Part shown: positions 7,850-15,051 of the stretch, one piece after another
How the letters are laid out: each line of letters starts with the position of its first letter
Numbering within the stretch: the stretch's first letter is position 1
Assembly: GCA_964444885.1 (NCBI GenBank)
Contig: CAYUIZ010000034.1
Coordinates: 1 to 26,156 of the forward strand
Reading direction: 5' to 3'
From: CAYRGQ01 sp964444885
GTDB lineage: Bacteria > Bacteroidota > Bacteroidia > Sphingobacteriales > Sphingobacteriaceae
DNA: 26,156 nucleotides
The notes under the pieces: generated by a model
Told to the model about the DNA's origin: nothing
Seen by the model: only the letters and a program-made list of their open reading frames with translations
Databases searched by the model: none
Made by a program: the position numbers and the translations under genes

Positions 7850-8050
7850 ATGGGAAAGCCGCGATGGAGCGCTAATGTTTTCATTTGTTACAAAACTCAG
7901 GGAGGTACGGCAAGTATTATGGGCTCTAATTTAATTAAAAAGCCCCGATATATTGGTTATATCCAAGTGTATATCAGTATATTAAGTGTTTTTTTGTTCT
8001 TTTGGACACTGGGCTATCCAGTGGTTGTATATTTGATTTGCATAATTTAA
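7850..8050 (+). CDS. Doubtful small membrane protein
   Basis: This is an open frame of 66 codons in the 583-bp region between the dehydrogenase and gldK. A second in-frame ATG at 7919 would give 44 residues, basic at the N-terminus (NLIKKPRY) and then one or two hydrophobic segments (VYISILSVFLFFW, VVVYLICII). I recognise no family. The DNA here is clearly more AT-rich than the flanking genes, neither start has a good ribosome site, and a candidate gldK promoter box overlaps its end. It may be a genuine one-helix protein or chance. Confidence 0.2.
   Translation: MGKPRWSANVFICYKTQGGTASIMGSNLIKKPRYIGYIQVYISILSVFLFFWTLGYPVVVYLICII
8028..8035 (+). promoter_or_regulatory. Candidate -7 box for the gldK operon
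   Basis: TATATTTG is a perfect TAnnTTTG match. The nearest upstream TTTG (8001-8004) is 23 nt away, slightly long. The start would be near 8041 with a leader of about 230 nt. The rest of 7689-8271 is non-coding and AT-rich, with no strong operator that I can see. Confidence 0.35.
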
Positions 8051-8153
8051 TCGATACTTTTACCCGCAATCAGTCATATCATGGCCCGATATGGGTTTTG
8101 GTCTGAAATTTGCTGAATAGCAGTGTTAATAGACCTAGTGACGCGTGCTATTT

Positions 8154-8182
8154 CAGAAAAAAAGGCTCGTATCAAGCTTTTT
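8154..8182 (+). other. Terminator-like hairpin in the gldK leader
   Basis: AAAAA(G)GCT pairs with AGCTTTTT around the loop CGTATCA, eight pairs with one bulged G, ending in Ts. It lies about 90 nt before gldK and downstream of the candidate promoter box, so it could attenuate the operon. The stem is weak and AT-rich, so this is tentative. Confidence 0.3.
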
Positions 8183-8271
8183 AGTGGAGCTTAAAAGAGA
8201 TTGAACTGGAGTCTGCTATGTTGGGTTGTGATACGCAAAAGATTGATATTGACACAATTTGTACCGGAATA

Positions 8272-9579
8272 ATGAAAAGAAATCTAATACCCGTGGTCTT
8301 CTTTACGCTGGCCTCGATGCTTTTTATTGCTTGTAGTAGATCCGGGGGAGGAGAACTGGTTGGTGTGAAGCGTGATGCGCTGAAAACGAGCCGTTTGCCT
8401 CATGGGATGGTGTTTGTTCCGGGTGGGACCTTTATTATGGGCCAATCGGATGAGGATATCACTTTTGCGCAAATCGCCCAAAATAGGCAGGTGACCATCT
8501 CATCGTTCTACATGGACGAATCCGAAATTTCCAACAGTGAATACCGGCAGTTCGTCAATTGGGTTAGGGATTCCATTCTGATTTATAATTACTTAGGTGA
8601 TGATAGCTACTTCGTAAACGTGGAAGGCACGGGCGAGCGCTATATTGACTGGGGCAAAGTAAACGGCGGCAGGCGCTCCATGTGGAGCACGACCGACCCG
8701 ACCATGCGCGAACGCATGCGTCAAATGTATTACCAAGGCGAAGACCGCGTGTTTGGCAAGGACGAGCTGGACGTGCGTCTGTTGCGATACCACTACGAAA
8801 CGTACGATTTGCGTGCGGCGGCGGCCGCTAAGAACGACCCGACGCGCGTTCGTTCGGATTTTATTCGGCGCGATACGATTTTGGTCTATCCGGATACAAC
8901 CGTTTGGCTCAATGACTTTAGCTACGCGCAGAATGAGCCCATGACCTCGGGATATTTCTCACACCCTTCTTTTGACGAATATCCGGTGGTTGGCGTCACC
9001 TGGCGCCAAGCCGAAGCGTTCAACGCGTGGCGTACGCGCTTGTTTGAAAATTACGTCAATAGTCAGCGGGCTTCCCGCCGGCAACAGCGCCTACCCTATA
9101 GTTTGCCGTCCGAAGCCCAGTGGGAGTATGCAGCACGCGGAGGCAAAGTAGGTACCCAATATCCTTGGGGCGGGCCTTCGGCACGGAATGCAAAAGGGTG
9201 CCTGATGGCCAACTTTAAGCCGGGGCGCGGCAATTATATTGACGATGGCGCTGCGTATACAGCGCCTGTGTACTCTTATTTTCCAAATGATTTTGGCCTG
9301 TACAACATGGCGGGCAACGTGGCTGAATGGACCTCTTCTACCTTCCATGAATCGGCGACCGCCTTTGTCCACGACCTTAACCCAACGTTCCGGCACGATG
9401 CCCGGCCTGGGGATCCCGTATCGCTCAGCCGCAAGGTGGTGCGTGGCGGATCGTGGAAGGATATCGGATACTTCTTGCAGAATTCGGCCCGTTCCTACGA
9501 GTATCAGGATACAGCCAGGTCGTACGTCGGCTTCCGTAGCGTGGTGGCTTATCCGGGGGTAGACCCCGCCGGGCAATAA
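8272..9579 (+). CDS. gldK: GldK, T9SS periplasmic ring lipoprotein
   Basis: The product is a 435-residue lipoprotein of the type IX secretion core. A signal peptide ends in the lipobox FIAC with Cys21 as the lipidation site. The body is an FGE/sulfatase-modifying-factor fold: GMVFVPGGTFIMG, the ISNSEYRQFVNW segment, LPSEAQWEYAARGG, FGLYNMAGNVAEWTSS and VVRGGSWKD are visible. In this family the fold is structural; GldK and GldN form the large ring under the outer membrane. The start at 8272 (MKRNLIPVV) is chosen because it directly begins the signal peptide; an ATG at 8218 would add 18 residues ahead of it. gldL follows after 66 nt. Confidence 0.95.
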   Translation: MKRNLIPVVFFTLASMLFIACSRSGGGELVGVKRDALKTSRLPHGMVFVPGGTFIMGQSDEDITFAQIAQNRQVTISSFYMDESEISNSEYRQFVNWVRDSILIYNYLGDDSYFVNVEGTGERYIDWGKVNGGRRSMWSTTDPTMRERMRQMYYQGEDRVFGKDELDVRLLRYHYETYDLRAAAAAKNDPTRVRSDFIRRDTILVYPDTTVWLNDFSYAQNEPMTSGYFSHPSFDEYPVVGVTWRQAEAFNAWRTRLFENYVNSQRASRRQQRLPYSLPSEAQWEYAARGGKVGTQYPWGGPSARNAKGCLMANFKPGRGNYIDDGAAYTAPVYSYFPNDFGLYNMAGNVAEWTSSTFHESATAFVHDLNPTFRHDARPGDPVSLSRKVVRGGSWKDIGYFLQNSARSYEYQDTARSYVGFRSVVAYPGVDPAGQ

Positions 9580-9645
9580 CCGCTGCGCCCCAACCATTGA
9601 AAATCAGATTGAAACGAATACCAACGCACAACAGCTTGTAGCATT

Positions 9646-10455
9646 ATGGCACAGAAAAAACGCAAATTCAGAATCGGAATTAATTCGGTCATCTCTTGGG
9701 GAGCCTCCGTGGTAATCATCGGGTTGATGTTCAAGATATTGCACTGGCCCGGAGGAGAATGGATGATTGCCGTGGGACTGATGACCGAGGCTGTTCTGTT
9801 CTTTATTCTCGGTTTCCAAGCGGACAATCCCGAGCCTGACTGGGTTCGTGTTTATCCGGAGCTTGACGAGGATTACAGTGGCGAACTGCCGAAGTCGTCC
9901 GTGCGTGCGGCTGTGGCACCCGTGGCTGTGGGCAATACGGCAGCACTGGATAAGATGCTGCAAGATGCGAAAATCAGCCCGGATTTGATCGGCAATTTGG
10001 GTGATGGCCTTCGCAGCTTTGGTGACAAGGTAGCCGCCATCGGCAACGTGTCGGACGCGTCCCTCGCTACTAACCAGTTTACGCAAAAATTGCAAGTGGC
10101 GACAGCCGGCTTCGACAAGCTCAATGCTTCGTTCGAGCGTGCCTCTGCCGATTTGGCTAACATCGGCAGTGGCAGCACTGACGCGAAAACCTACCAAGAG
10201 CAAGTAGGAAAATTAGCCACTAACCTAGAGCAACTGAACGCGGTATACGAATTGGAGCTTCAGGAATCGCAAACGAAGCTAAAAGCCATTACGCAACATT
10301 ATAACAGCATCGCCGATACGCTGAAAAACTTCCAAGAATCGGCTACAAACACCCAGGAGTTTAAGGAACAAGTAAACAGCCTGAACAAAAACCTGGCGTC
10401 GCTCAACTCGATCTACGGCAATATGCTGGCTGCGATGAATCAGCCGCGCGTGTAG
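9646..10455 (+). CDS. gldL: GldL, T9SS/gliding motor membrane subunit
   Basis: This 269-residue inner-membrane protein partners GldM in the proton-driven motor that powers type IX secretion. Two membrane helices (about 13-32 and 39-57) flank the signature FKILHWPGG. Charged residues inside the membrane region, Lys30, His33 and Glu48, line up with residues I recall as conserved and motor-relevant in Flavobacterium GldL. The long cytoplasmic part is helical and coiled-coil-like. It contains a 19-residue motif three times (about 145-163, 183-201, 239-257) with the pattern F/Y...L...LN..F/Y. gldM starts 54 nt downstream. Confidence 0.95.
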   Translation: MAQKKRKFRIGINSVISWGASVVIIGLMFKILHWPGGEWMIAVGLMTEAVLFFILGFQADNPEPDWVRVYPELDEDYSGELPKSSVRAAVAPVAVGNTAALDKMLQDAKISPDLIGNLGDGLRSFGDKVAAIGNVSDASLATNQFTQKLQVATAGFDKLNASFERASADLANIGSGSTDAKTYQEQVGKLATNLEQLNAVYELELQESQTKLKAITQHYNSIADTLKNFQESATNTQEFKEQVNSLNKNLASLNSIYGNMLAAMNQPRV

Positions 10456-10509
10456 TGTTTTTGATATTGGTTAAGAGAAAAATCCGTTAAGCAAATCTGA
10501 AAGAGCACG

Positions 10510-12030
10510 ATGGCAGGAAGAAGAGAGACGCCCAGGCAGAAAATGATCGGGATCTTGTATTTGGTTCTATTGGGATTGGTCGCATTGAACGTAAGCGACT
10601 CCATCCTAGATGCCTTTAAGAACCTGGCCGTCAGCCTGAGGACGTCGACGACGAATACTCAGGTAGGTGTAGACAATATGTTTGAAGCTTTCCGCGCCAC
10701 GAAGCTAAAGGAAGAACCGGAGCGCGCCACGCCCATACTGGAACGTGCCGAGGATGCGAGCCGCATTGCCGCTGGGTTGTCGGATTACGTCGACTCCCTG
10801 CAAACCATGCTGACGGATGCCGGCGGTGGAGAGAACAGCACGACGGGCGACTTGAAAAAGCGAAGCAGTACGGATGTCAGCATGCGCATGATGGTGAAAG
10901 AGGGACGGGCTGAGCGCTTGCGCCAACGTATTAACGAAACCCGTGAGCAGCTGCTGGAGATATCCGACAACCGGGTGTCATTTTCCTTGGAAGCGCAGGA
11001 TCCGCCTGCCCGGGCCGGCATACGCAAGTCGTGGGAAGAAGCCAATTTCGGGCAAGGGATTCCGCTGACAGCCGCGGTCACAGCTTTGGAGAAAATACGT
11101 GCAGACGTGAAGAACGCGGAAGCAGCGGTGGTCCGCCAGATTTTTGGCGAGATGGATATGGCCGTGGTCAATCTTGACCGCTTCGCGGCAGTAGCCGTGG
11201 CGCCGTCTTCTTACGTCATTCAGGGGCAGCCGTACACCGCTCAGGTGTTTTTGACAGCGTATGATTCGAAATCGGATCCCGAAATATCCGTAGGCGGCAC
11301 GACGCTTCCGGTCAACGAAGGTGTAGCAACCTATTCCGTCAATACGTCGAGCGAAGGTGTTTTTAATTGGGTAGGAACGGTACGCGTGAAGCAAACGGAT
11401 GGTACCGTAAAGGAGTACAGCACCGCACCGCAAACGTACCAAGTAGCGCGTCCGTCGGCAGTGGTGTCTCCGGACGCGATGAATGTGCTTTACATCGGGG
11501 TGGATAACCCCATTTCGGTGTCAGCACCCGGTATCCCGAAGGAGAACCTTCGTGTGAGCGGGCAAAGCGTGACGATATCCGGATCAGCTGGCAACTACAT
11601 GGCTCGGGTCAGTGCGCCGGGTACGGCATCGATCTCGGTGTCGGCCCAAATTGGCGATGCTACCCAGTCGCTCGGATCATCTAATTTCAGGGTTAAACGC
11701 ATCCCTAAGCCGCAGGCTAAGGTAGCCGGGCGGAGCGGCGGAGCCGTTACCGCGGCCCAAATCAGGTCCCAGAACCGAATTTTCGCGTCACTCGATGATT
11801 TCGAATTTGACGCTAAGTTTGATATATCGCGATTCTCGATGATCGTGATGAGCCCGCGGACGGACCCTATCGGGCCGTTTCAAGGCACCAACGGCACGTT
11901 TACGCAACAGATGCAGAACGCACTAAATAACGTAACGCCCAACTCGGTGGTGTATTTCTATAACATTATCGCGGTGGGGCCCGACAAGATTCAGCAGGAA
12001 TTGGCCGACGTCACCCTGCGGGTTAATTAA
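10510..12030 (+). CDS. gldM: GldM, T9SS periplasm-spanning motor subunit
   Basis: This 506-residue protein begins with MAGRRETPRQKMIGILYLVL, the conserved GldM start, and has a single N-terminal membrane helix (about 12-30, LYLVLLGLVALNVSD). The rest is periplasmic: a helical first domain, then beta-rich immunoglobulin-like domains (from about residue 235, YVIQGQPYTAQVFLTAYDS), and a conserved C-terminal domain (MVIMSPRTDPIGPF ... NSVVYFYNIIAVGPD). In the family, a GldM dimer sits on the GldL pentamer and transmits rotation to the GldK/GldN ring. gldN follows after 16 nt. Confidence 0.96.
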   Translation: MAGRRETPRQKMIGILYLVLLGLVALNVSDSILDAFKNLAVSLRTSTTNTQVGVDNMFEAFRATKLKEEPERATPILERAEDASRIAAGLSDYVDSLQTMLTDAGGGENSTTGDLKKRSSTDVSMRMMVKEGRAERLRQRINETREQLLEISDNRVSFSLEAQDPPARAGIRKSWEEANFGQGIPLTAAVTALEKIRADVKNAEAAVVRQIFGEMDMAVVNLDRFAAVAVAPSSYVIQGQPYTAQVFLTAYDSKSDPEISVGGTTLPVNEGVATYSVNTSSEGVFNWVGTVRVKQTDGTVKEYSTAPQTYQVARPSAVVSPDAMNVLYIGVDNPISVSAPGIPKENLRVSGQSVTISGSAGNYMARVSAPGTASISVSAQIGDATQSLGSSNFRVKRIPKPQAKVAGRSGGAVTAAQIRSQNRIFASLDDFEFDAKFDISRFSMIVMSPRTDPIGPFQGTNGTFTQQMQNALNNVTPNSVVYFYNIIAVGPDKIQQELADVTLRVN

Positions 12031-12032
12031 TT

Positions 12033-12040
12033 AAGGAGGA
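12033..12040 (+). promoter_or_regulatory. Strong Shine-Dalgarno site for gldN
   Basis: AAGGAGGA sits six bases before the gldN ATG, a near-perfect anti-16S match at good spacing. Most genes here lack any such sequence, as usual in Bacteroidota, so it stands out. It lies in the 16-nt gldM-gldN gap. Confidence 0.8.
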
Positions 12041-12046
12041 AAAGGC

Positions 12047-13042
12047 ATGAAAAGAATTGGTATTTTTCTTTTGCTCGCTTGGTACGCTAGCGCGGCAATG
12101 GGCCAGCAGCAGAACCTGTCTAACAGCACCACACCGATTCCCTTGGACGAGCCGCCGTTAGACGGTTACGTCGAATCAGAGGTGCTTGACCGCGTAGTGA
12201 TTCCCTACGCGACGATCCGCGCGGTTGACGTGGCATACTCAAAGCGAATTTGGCGCGAATTTGATTTGCGCGAAAAAATGAATTCGCTGTACGCATCGCC
12301 ACGGGCCAATTTGACAAAAATCCTAATGGATGCGGTATTGGCGGGCGAACTGACTGCCTATGATCCTACGCCGACTCCCGACGACCCCACAGGTGACGCG
12401 TTTAAGACGCGCCTGCCCGTCGATCAAGTGCTCACGCGTTTTGGTGCGGATAGTTCCCTGGTGGAGCAATACGACGAGGATGGGAACGTGATCGGGTCGT
12501 ATTTCGTGGCAGCGGACTTTAATCCCGACGACGTGGTCCGCTACCGGATCAAAGAAGATTGGATTTTTGATCGCCAACGTTCCGTGTTTGAAGTGCGGAT
12601 TATCGGCATTGCCCCCTTGGTCACGCCAAAAATTGGCGGCGCAGGAGCAGGAGTCGATAGCGGCTTTGGTGGTTTCGGTGGTTTTGACGATTATGTGGCG
12701 GATACGCCGGTGTCGGAAGACGTGGCGGATTTTCCTGCCTTGCCTGGTGATAACACCACCGGTATAGACATCGATGCCTATCCGGCTTTCTGGATTTACT
12801 TTCCTGAGGCGCGGCATGTCCTCGTGAACAAGGAGGTGGTGTCGAGGCATAACGATGCGACCGGCCTGAGTTATGACGATGTGTTTATCAAACGCCTTTT
12901 CTCCAGTTATATCGTAAAACAATCCAATCCCGACGATTTGCGCATCCGCGATTACATCGACAACGGTGTACAGCGGTTGTATGAAGCAGAGCGGATTAAG
13001 AAGACCCTGATCGATTTTGAACAGGATCTGTGGTCATATTGA
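12047..13042 (+). CDS. gldN: GldN, T9SS periplasmic ring component
   Basis: The product is a 331-residue exported protein with a Sec signal peptide (IGIFLLLAWYASAAMG, likely cut before QQQ). The mature protein has the family's conserved core: IRAVDVAYSKRIWREFDLRE near the N-terminus, YRIKEDWIFDRQRSVFEVRI in the middle, and AFWIYFPEARHVLVNKEVV with RDYIDNGVQRLYEAERIKK near the end. A Gly/Phe-rich loop (about 200-215) separates two halves. GldN joins GldK in the periplasmic ring. It is the last gene of the gld operon; a terminator follows 28 nt after the stop. Confidence 0.94.
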   Translation: MKRIGIFLLLAWYASAAMGQQQNLSNSTTPIPLDEPPLDGYVESEVLDRVVIPYATIRAVDVAYSKRIWREFDLREKMNSLYASPRANLTKILMDAVLAGELTAYDPTPTPDDPTGDAFKTRLPVDQVLTRFGADSSLVEQYDEDGNVIGSYFVAADFNPDDVVRYRIKEDWIFDRQRSVFEVRIIGIAPLVTPKIGGAGAGVDSGFGGFGGFDDYVADTPVSEDVADFPALPGDNTTGIDIDAYPAFWIYFPEARHVLVNKEVVSRHNDATGLSYDDVFIKRLFSSYIVKQSNPDDLRIRDYIDNGVQRLYEAERIKKTLIDFEQDLWSY

Positions 13043-13069
13043 CCGCTGACGTCAAATATGAAAACGAAT

Positions 13070-13105
13070 GGGTTTCTGGCAAGACCGCTGGAAACCTCTT
13101 TTTTT
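13070..13105 (+). terminator. Terminator after gldKLMN
   Basis: GGTTTC (13071-13076) pairs with GAAACC (13091-13096), and the stem can extend inward through TGGC/GCTG with wobbles, leaving the loop AAGACC. An uninterrupted run of Ts (13099-13105) follows. It closes the gld operon; the last Ts overlap the sigma-54-like element. Confidence 0.85.
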
Positions 13106-13120
13106 GGCACGGAAATCGCT
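13105..13120 (+). promoter_or_regulatory. Candidate sigma-54 promoter of the JmjC gene
   Basis: TGGCACG (13105-13111), GAAA and TCGCT match the -24/-12 consensus TGGCACG-N4-TTGCA, with GG (13106-13107) and GC (13118-13119) exactly 10 nt apart. One mismatch (C for T) is in the -12 half. It is the best sigma-54 match I found. Transcription would begin near 13130, about 120 nt before the gene. Confidence 0.5.
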
Positions 13121-13150
13121 TAACGGCTCGTTGACGGTATTTTAATTTTT

Positions 13151-13164
13151 GTGTAAAATTACAC
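13151..13164. repeat. 14-bp inverted repeat before the JmjC gene
   Basis: GTGTAA, then AA, then TTACAC: two perfect 6-bp arms. It lies between the sigma-54-like element and a -7 box, a suitable place for an operator. No regulator is identified. Confidence 0.4.
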
Positions 13165-13195
13165 GGTTGCTGCCTATTACTTCGCGTAAGATATT

Positions 13196-13203
13196 TAAGT
13201 TTG
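13196..13203 (+). promoter_or_regulatory. Candidate housekeeping -7 box of the JmjC gene
   Basis: TAAGTTTG fits TAnnTTTG perfectly. The closest upstream TTG (13167-13169) is 26 nt away, so the -33 part is poor. A start near 13209 would give a 40-nt leader. It competes with the sigma-54-like element as the real promoter. Confidence 0.35.
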
Positions 13204-13249
13204 TAGGGGCTATTAGAATCCGCTTTTATCCACAGTAATTTGTACAGTT

Positions 13250-14119
13250 GTGAAGCTTAAACAAGTAGAAAAAGTCTCCGGAATGAGTTCGACTGAATTC
13301 ATTGCTAACCACCTGAATAAAGGTGTTCCGGTGGTATTGAAGGATTTCGTCAGCAAAGACAGTCCTGCTTGGACGAAATGGAGTTATGACTATTTCAAGG
13401 AAATAGCCGGAGACAACGTGGTCACCTTACATGGCAAGGAAGACGCCTCCAACGATCGGGCGGCTAGTGCTCCCGTTGCCAAAATGAAATTTTCGGAGTA
13501 TCTCGACCTGATTGGCCAGCAGCCTACGGATCTGCGCATCTTTCTCTTCAACCTGATGAAGTTGAAGCCCGAACTGAATGATGACTTGATCTATAACGAC
13601 CTGACGGGCGGTAAAGTCCTCAAGTGGCTTCCGTACCTATTCTTTGGCGGCGAGGGCTCCAGCACGCGAAACCACTTTGATATTGACATGTCACACGTGT
13701 TCTTGACGCAGTACAAAGGCATCAAGAAAGTATGGCTTTTCCCCTTGGAGCAATCCGACCTGATGTATAAGCTACCCTATAATTTCCACAGCACCGCCAA
13801 CATCAAAAATCCGGATTTTGAGAAATTTCCGGCGCTGAAGTACCTTGATGGTTTCGAAGCCGAGATTCATCCGGGCGAAACACTGTTTATGCCTTCGGGC
13901 TGGTGGCATTATATCCAATACGTGACCGAGGGATATTCCATCTCCGTGCGTGCATTGCCATCCAAAGCGTACGACAAATGGAGAGGATTCCGGAATATTG
14001 TCATCACGCGGCACTTTGACAACACGATGCGCAAGATCTTCAAAGACCGCTGGTTCAGTTATAAGATCCAACAGGCAAATAAGCGCGCTCAACGTGCGCT
14101 GACGAAGGTCTCGCGGTAA
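13250..14119 (+). CDS. JmjC/cupin-type Fe(II)/2-oxoglutarate oxygenase
   Basis: This 289-residue protein has the JmjC-like double-stranded beta-helix. The iron triad is visible as His142-Phe-Asp144 (NHFDIDMSH) and His220 (PSGWWHYIQY); Lys159 or Lys160 (KGIKKVWLF) is placed to bind 2-oxoglutarate. The N-terminal PVVLKDFV and the GETLFMPSGWWH stretch resemble the FIH/cupin_8 group, which hydroxylates amino-acid side chains in proteins. The substrate is unknown. No signal peptide is seen, so it is cytoplasmic. GTG at 13250 is the start; there is no upstream in-frame alternative and no good ribosome site. It lies 207 nt after gldN behind a terminator, so it is its own transcription unit. The C-terminal tail (about 240-289) is basic. 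Confidence 0.85.
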   Translation: MKLKQVEKVSGMSSTEFIANHLNKGVPVVLKDFVSKDSPAWTKWSYDYFKEIAGDNVVTLHGKEDASNDRAASAPVAKMKFSEYLDLIGQQPTDLRIFLFNLMKLKPELNDDLIYNDLTGGKVLKWLPYLFFGGEGSSTRNHFDIDMSHVFLTQYKGIKKVWLFPLEQSDLMYKLPYNFHSTANIKNPDFEKFPALKYLDGFEAEIHPGETLFMPSGWWHYIQYVTEGYSISVRALPSKAYDKWRGFRNIVITRHFDNTMRKIFKDRWFSYKIQQANKRAQRALTKVSR

Positions 14120-14145
14120 GTATAGTGGCACGCGGTAACGTCTTG

Positions 14146-14172
14146 AGGCGATCCTTGTTGGGTCGCCTTTGT
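14146..14172 (+). terminator. Terminator after the JmjC gene
   Basis: AGGCGA(T)CC pairs with GGTCGCCT around TTGTTG, eight pairs with one bulge, followed by a broken T-rich run. It lies 26 nt after the stop. The rest of the 309-nt gap to 14429 holds regulatory-looking repeats but no gene. Confidence 0.65.
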
Positions 14173-14279
14173 TGTTTAAGAACGGGATGGGTAGTGGCGA
14201 GCAACAGGAGACGGGGAAATCGAACTTAGGAGGCAGTCCACCCCGAAGATGCACCATAATTATAGCGGACAGGAAGATT

Positions 14280-14295
14280 TCGGCACGAGTTTTTG
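14280..14295 (+). promoter_or_regulatory. Weak sigma-54-like element before the phnA-like gene
   Basis: CGGCACGAGTTTTTG resembles TGGCACG-N4-TTGC: the -24 half has one mismatch, and TG replaces GC at the -12 position with GG at 14282-14283. It lies about 50 nt before a strong inverted repeat. This is weak evidence alone. Confidence 0.25.
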
Positions 14296-14327
14296 GTGCA
14301 TAGCTGACAAAAACGGTGACGAAACCC

Positions 14328-14354
14328 AGTTATATCGCCAAAATTGATATAACT
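14328..14354. repeat. 27-bp inverted repeat (9-9-9) before the phnA-like gene
   Basis: AGTTATATC (14328-14336) and GATATAACT (14346-14354) are perfect complements around a 9-nt spacer. The geometry equals that of CIRCE, but the sequence does not. It lies 75 nt before the ATG, suitable for an operator. No T-tract follows, so it is not a terminator. Confidence 0.65.
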
Positions 14355-14428
14355 CCACACGAGGTGGATTGGGGCGAAATGTCGTGAAAAATGGGTATTT
14401 TTGCCCCTACACGTTATTTTTGGGAACT

Positions 14429-14998
14429 ATGAATGAAAAACTTAGCGCACGGAGCCAAGGACTGTGCGAATTGACGCAACAAGCGGGCGAACTCGCGGTA
14501 TATCAAGTCGGCCCCGAGTCGTATGCGGATAATGAAGTAATGGTGCTGGCCTCGTTGGTAGACCAGCTTTCGGGTGCAGCACCCTTGCAGCCGGGCGATT
14601 GGCAAGCGTTGCCTACAACGATGTGGAGCGACGTGCCCGCCGTGCAGGTAGCCGCGTGGCGCTTGCTGAGCCGACTGAAAACGGAGAGTTGGGCGGCGGA
14701 TGCCTTGGATATCCTGTACCTCGATGATGATACCCTCGAGTGGGCAAAGGCGCTAGGCGAATTGGACGAGCCGGCGGAGCGCGTCGAACATAAGGACAGC
14801 TTGGGCAACGTGCTGCAAAATGGCGACTCAGTGGTCATCACGAAGACGCTGGATGTAAAAGGTAGCAGCATTAGCGCCAAGTTGGGGACGGTGGTCAAGA
14901 ACATCCGACTAGTGGAAGATAACCCCGAGCAAATCGAGGGGCGGGTAGAGGGGCAGCAAATCGTTATCCTCACCAAATATTTGCGGAAGCAAAGCTAG
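14429..14998 (+). CDS. PhnA/YjdM-domain protein with degenerate zinc ribbon
   Basis: The product is a 189-residue protein. The C-terminal PhnA (YjdM) domain is clear at about 123-187: DSLGNVLQNGDSVVITKTLD, VKGSSISAKLGTVVKNIRLV, IEGRVEGQQIVILTKYLRK. The middle (MWSDVPAVQVAAWRLLSRLK ... LDILYLDDDTLEWA) matches the longer family members. In those, an N-terminal ribbon has CxxC pairs; here only Cys13 remains (LCELT), and the second pair reads VMVLASL. Zinc binding is therefore probably lost. Despite the name, PhnA-domain proteins are not established phosphonatases, and the role is unknown. I chose the ATG at 14429 (MNEKLSARSQG) because the extension from 14369 (20 residues) does not look like the family. 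Confidence 0.8.
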   Translation: MNEKLSARSQGLCELTQQAGELAVYQVGPESYADNEVMVLASLVDQLSGAAPLQPGDWQALPTTMWSDVPAVQVAAWRLLSRLKTESWAADALDILYLDDDTLEWAKALGELDEPAERVEHKDSLGNVLQNGDSVVITKTLDVKGSSISAKLGTVVKNIRLVEDNPEQIEGRVEGQQIVILTKYLRKQS

Positions 14999-15005
14999 GC
15001 TATGG

Positions 15006-15021
15006 TCGGCATAAACCTCGC
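15006..15021 (+). promoter_or_regulatory. Weak sigma-54-like element before queH
   Basis: TCGGCATAAACCTCGC has GG (15008-15009) and GC (15020-15021) spaced exactly 10 nt, with CAT after GG. The flanking -24 T is missing and -12 reads TCGC. It could be chance. Confidence 0.2.
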
Positions 15022-15051
15022 TATCGTACACCTGCCTGGTACCCCCACCAC

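Noticed and set aside
14125..14140. TGGCACG near 14125 as another sigma-54 site.
   Set aside because: The -12 half gives CG instead of GC at the required spacing and it lies just before a terminator, not a gene.
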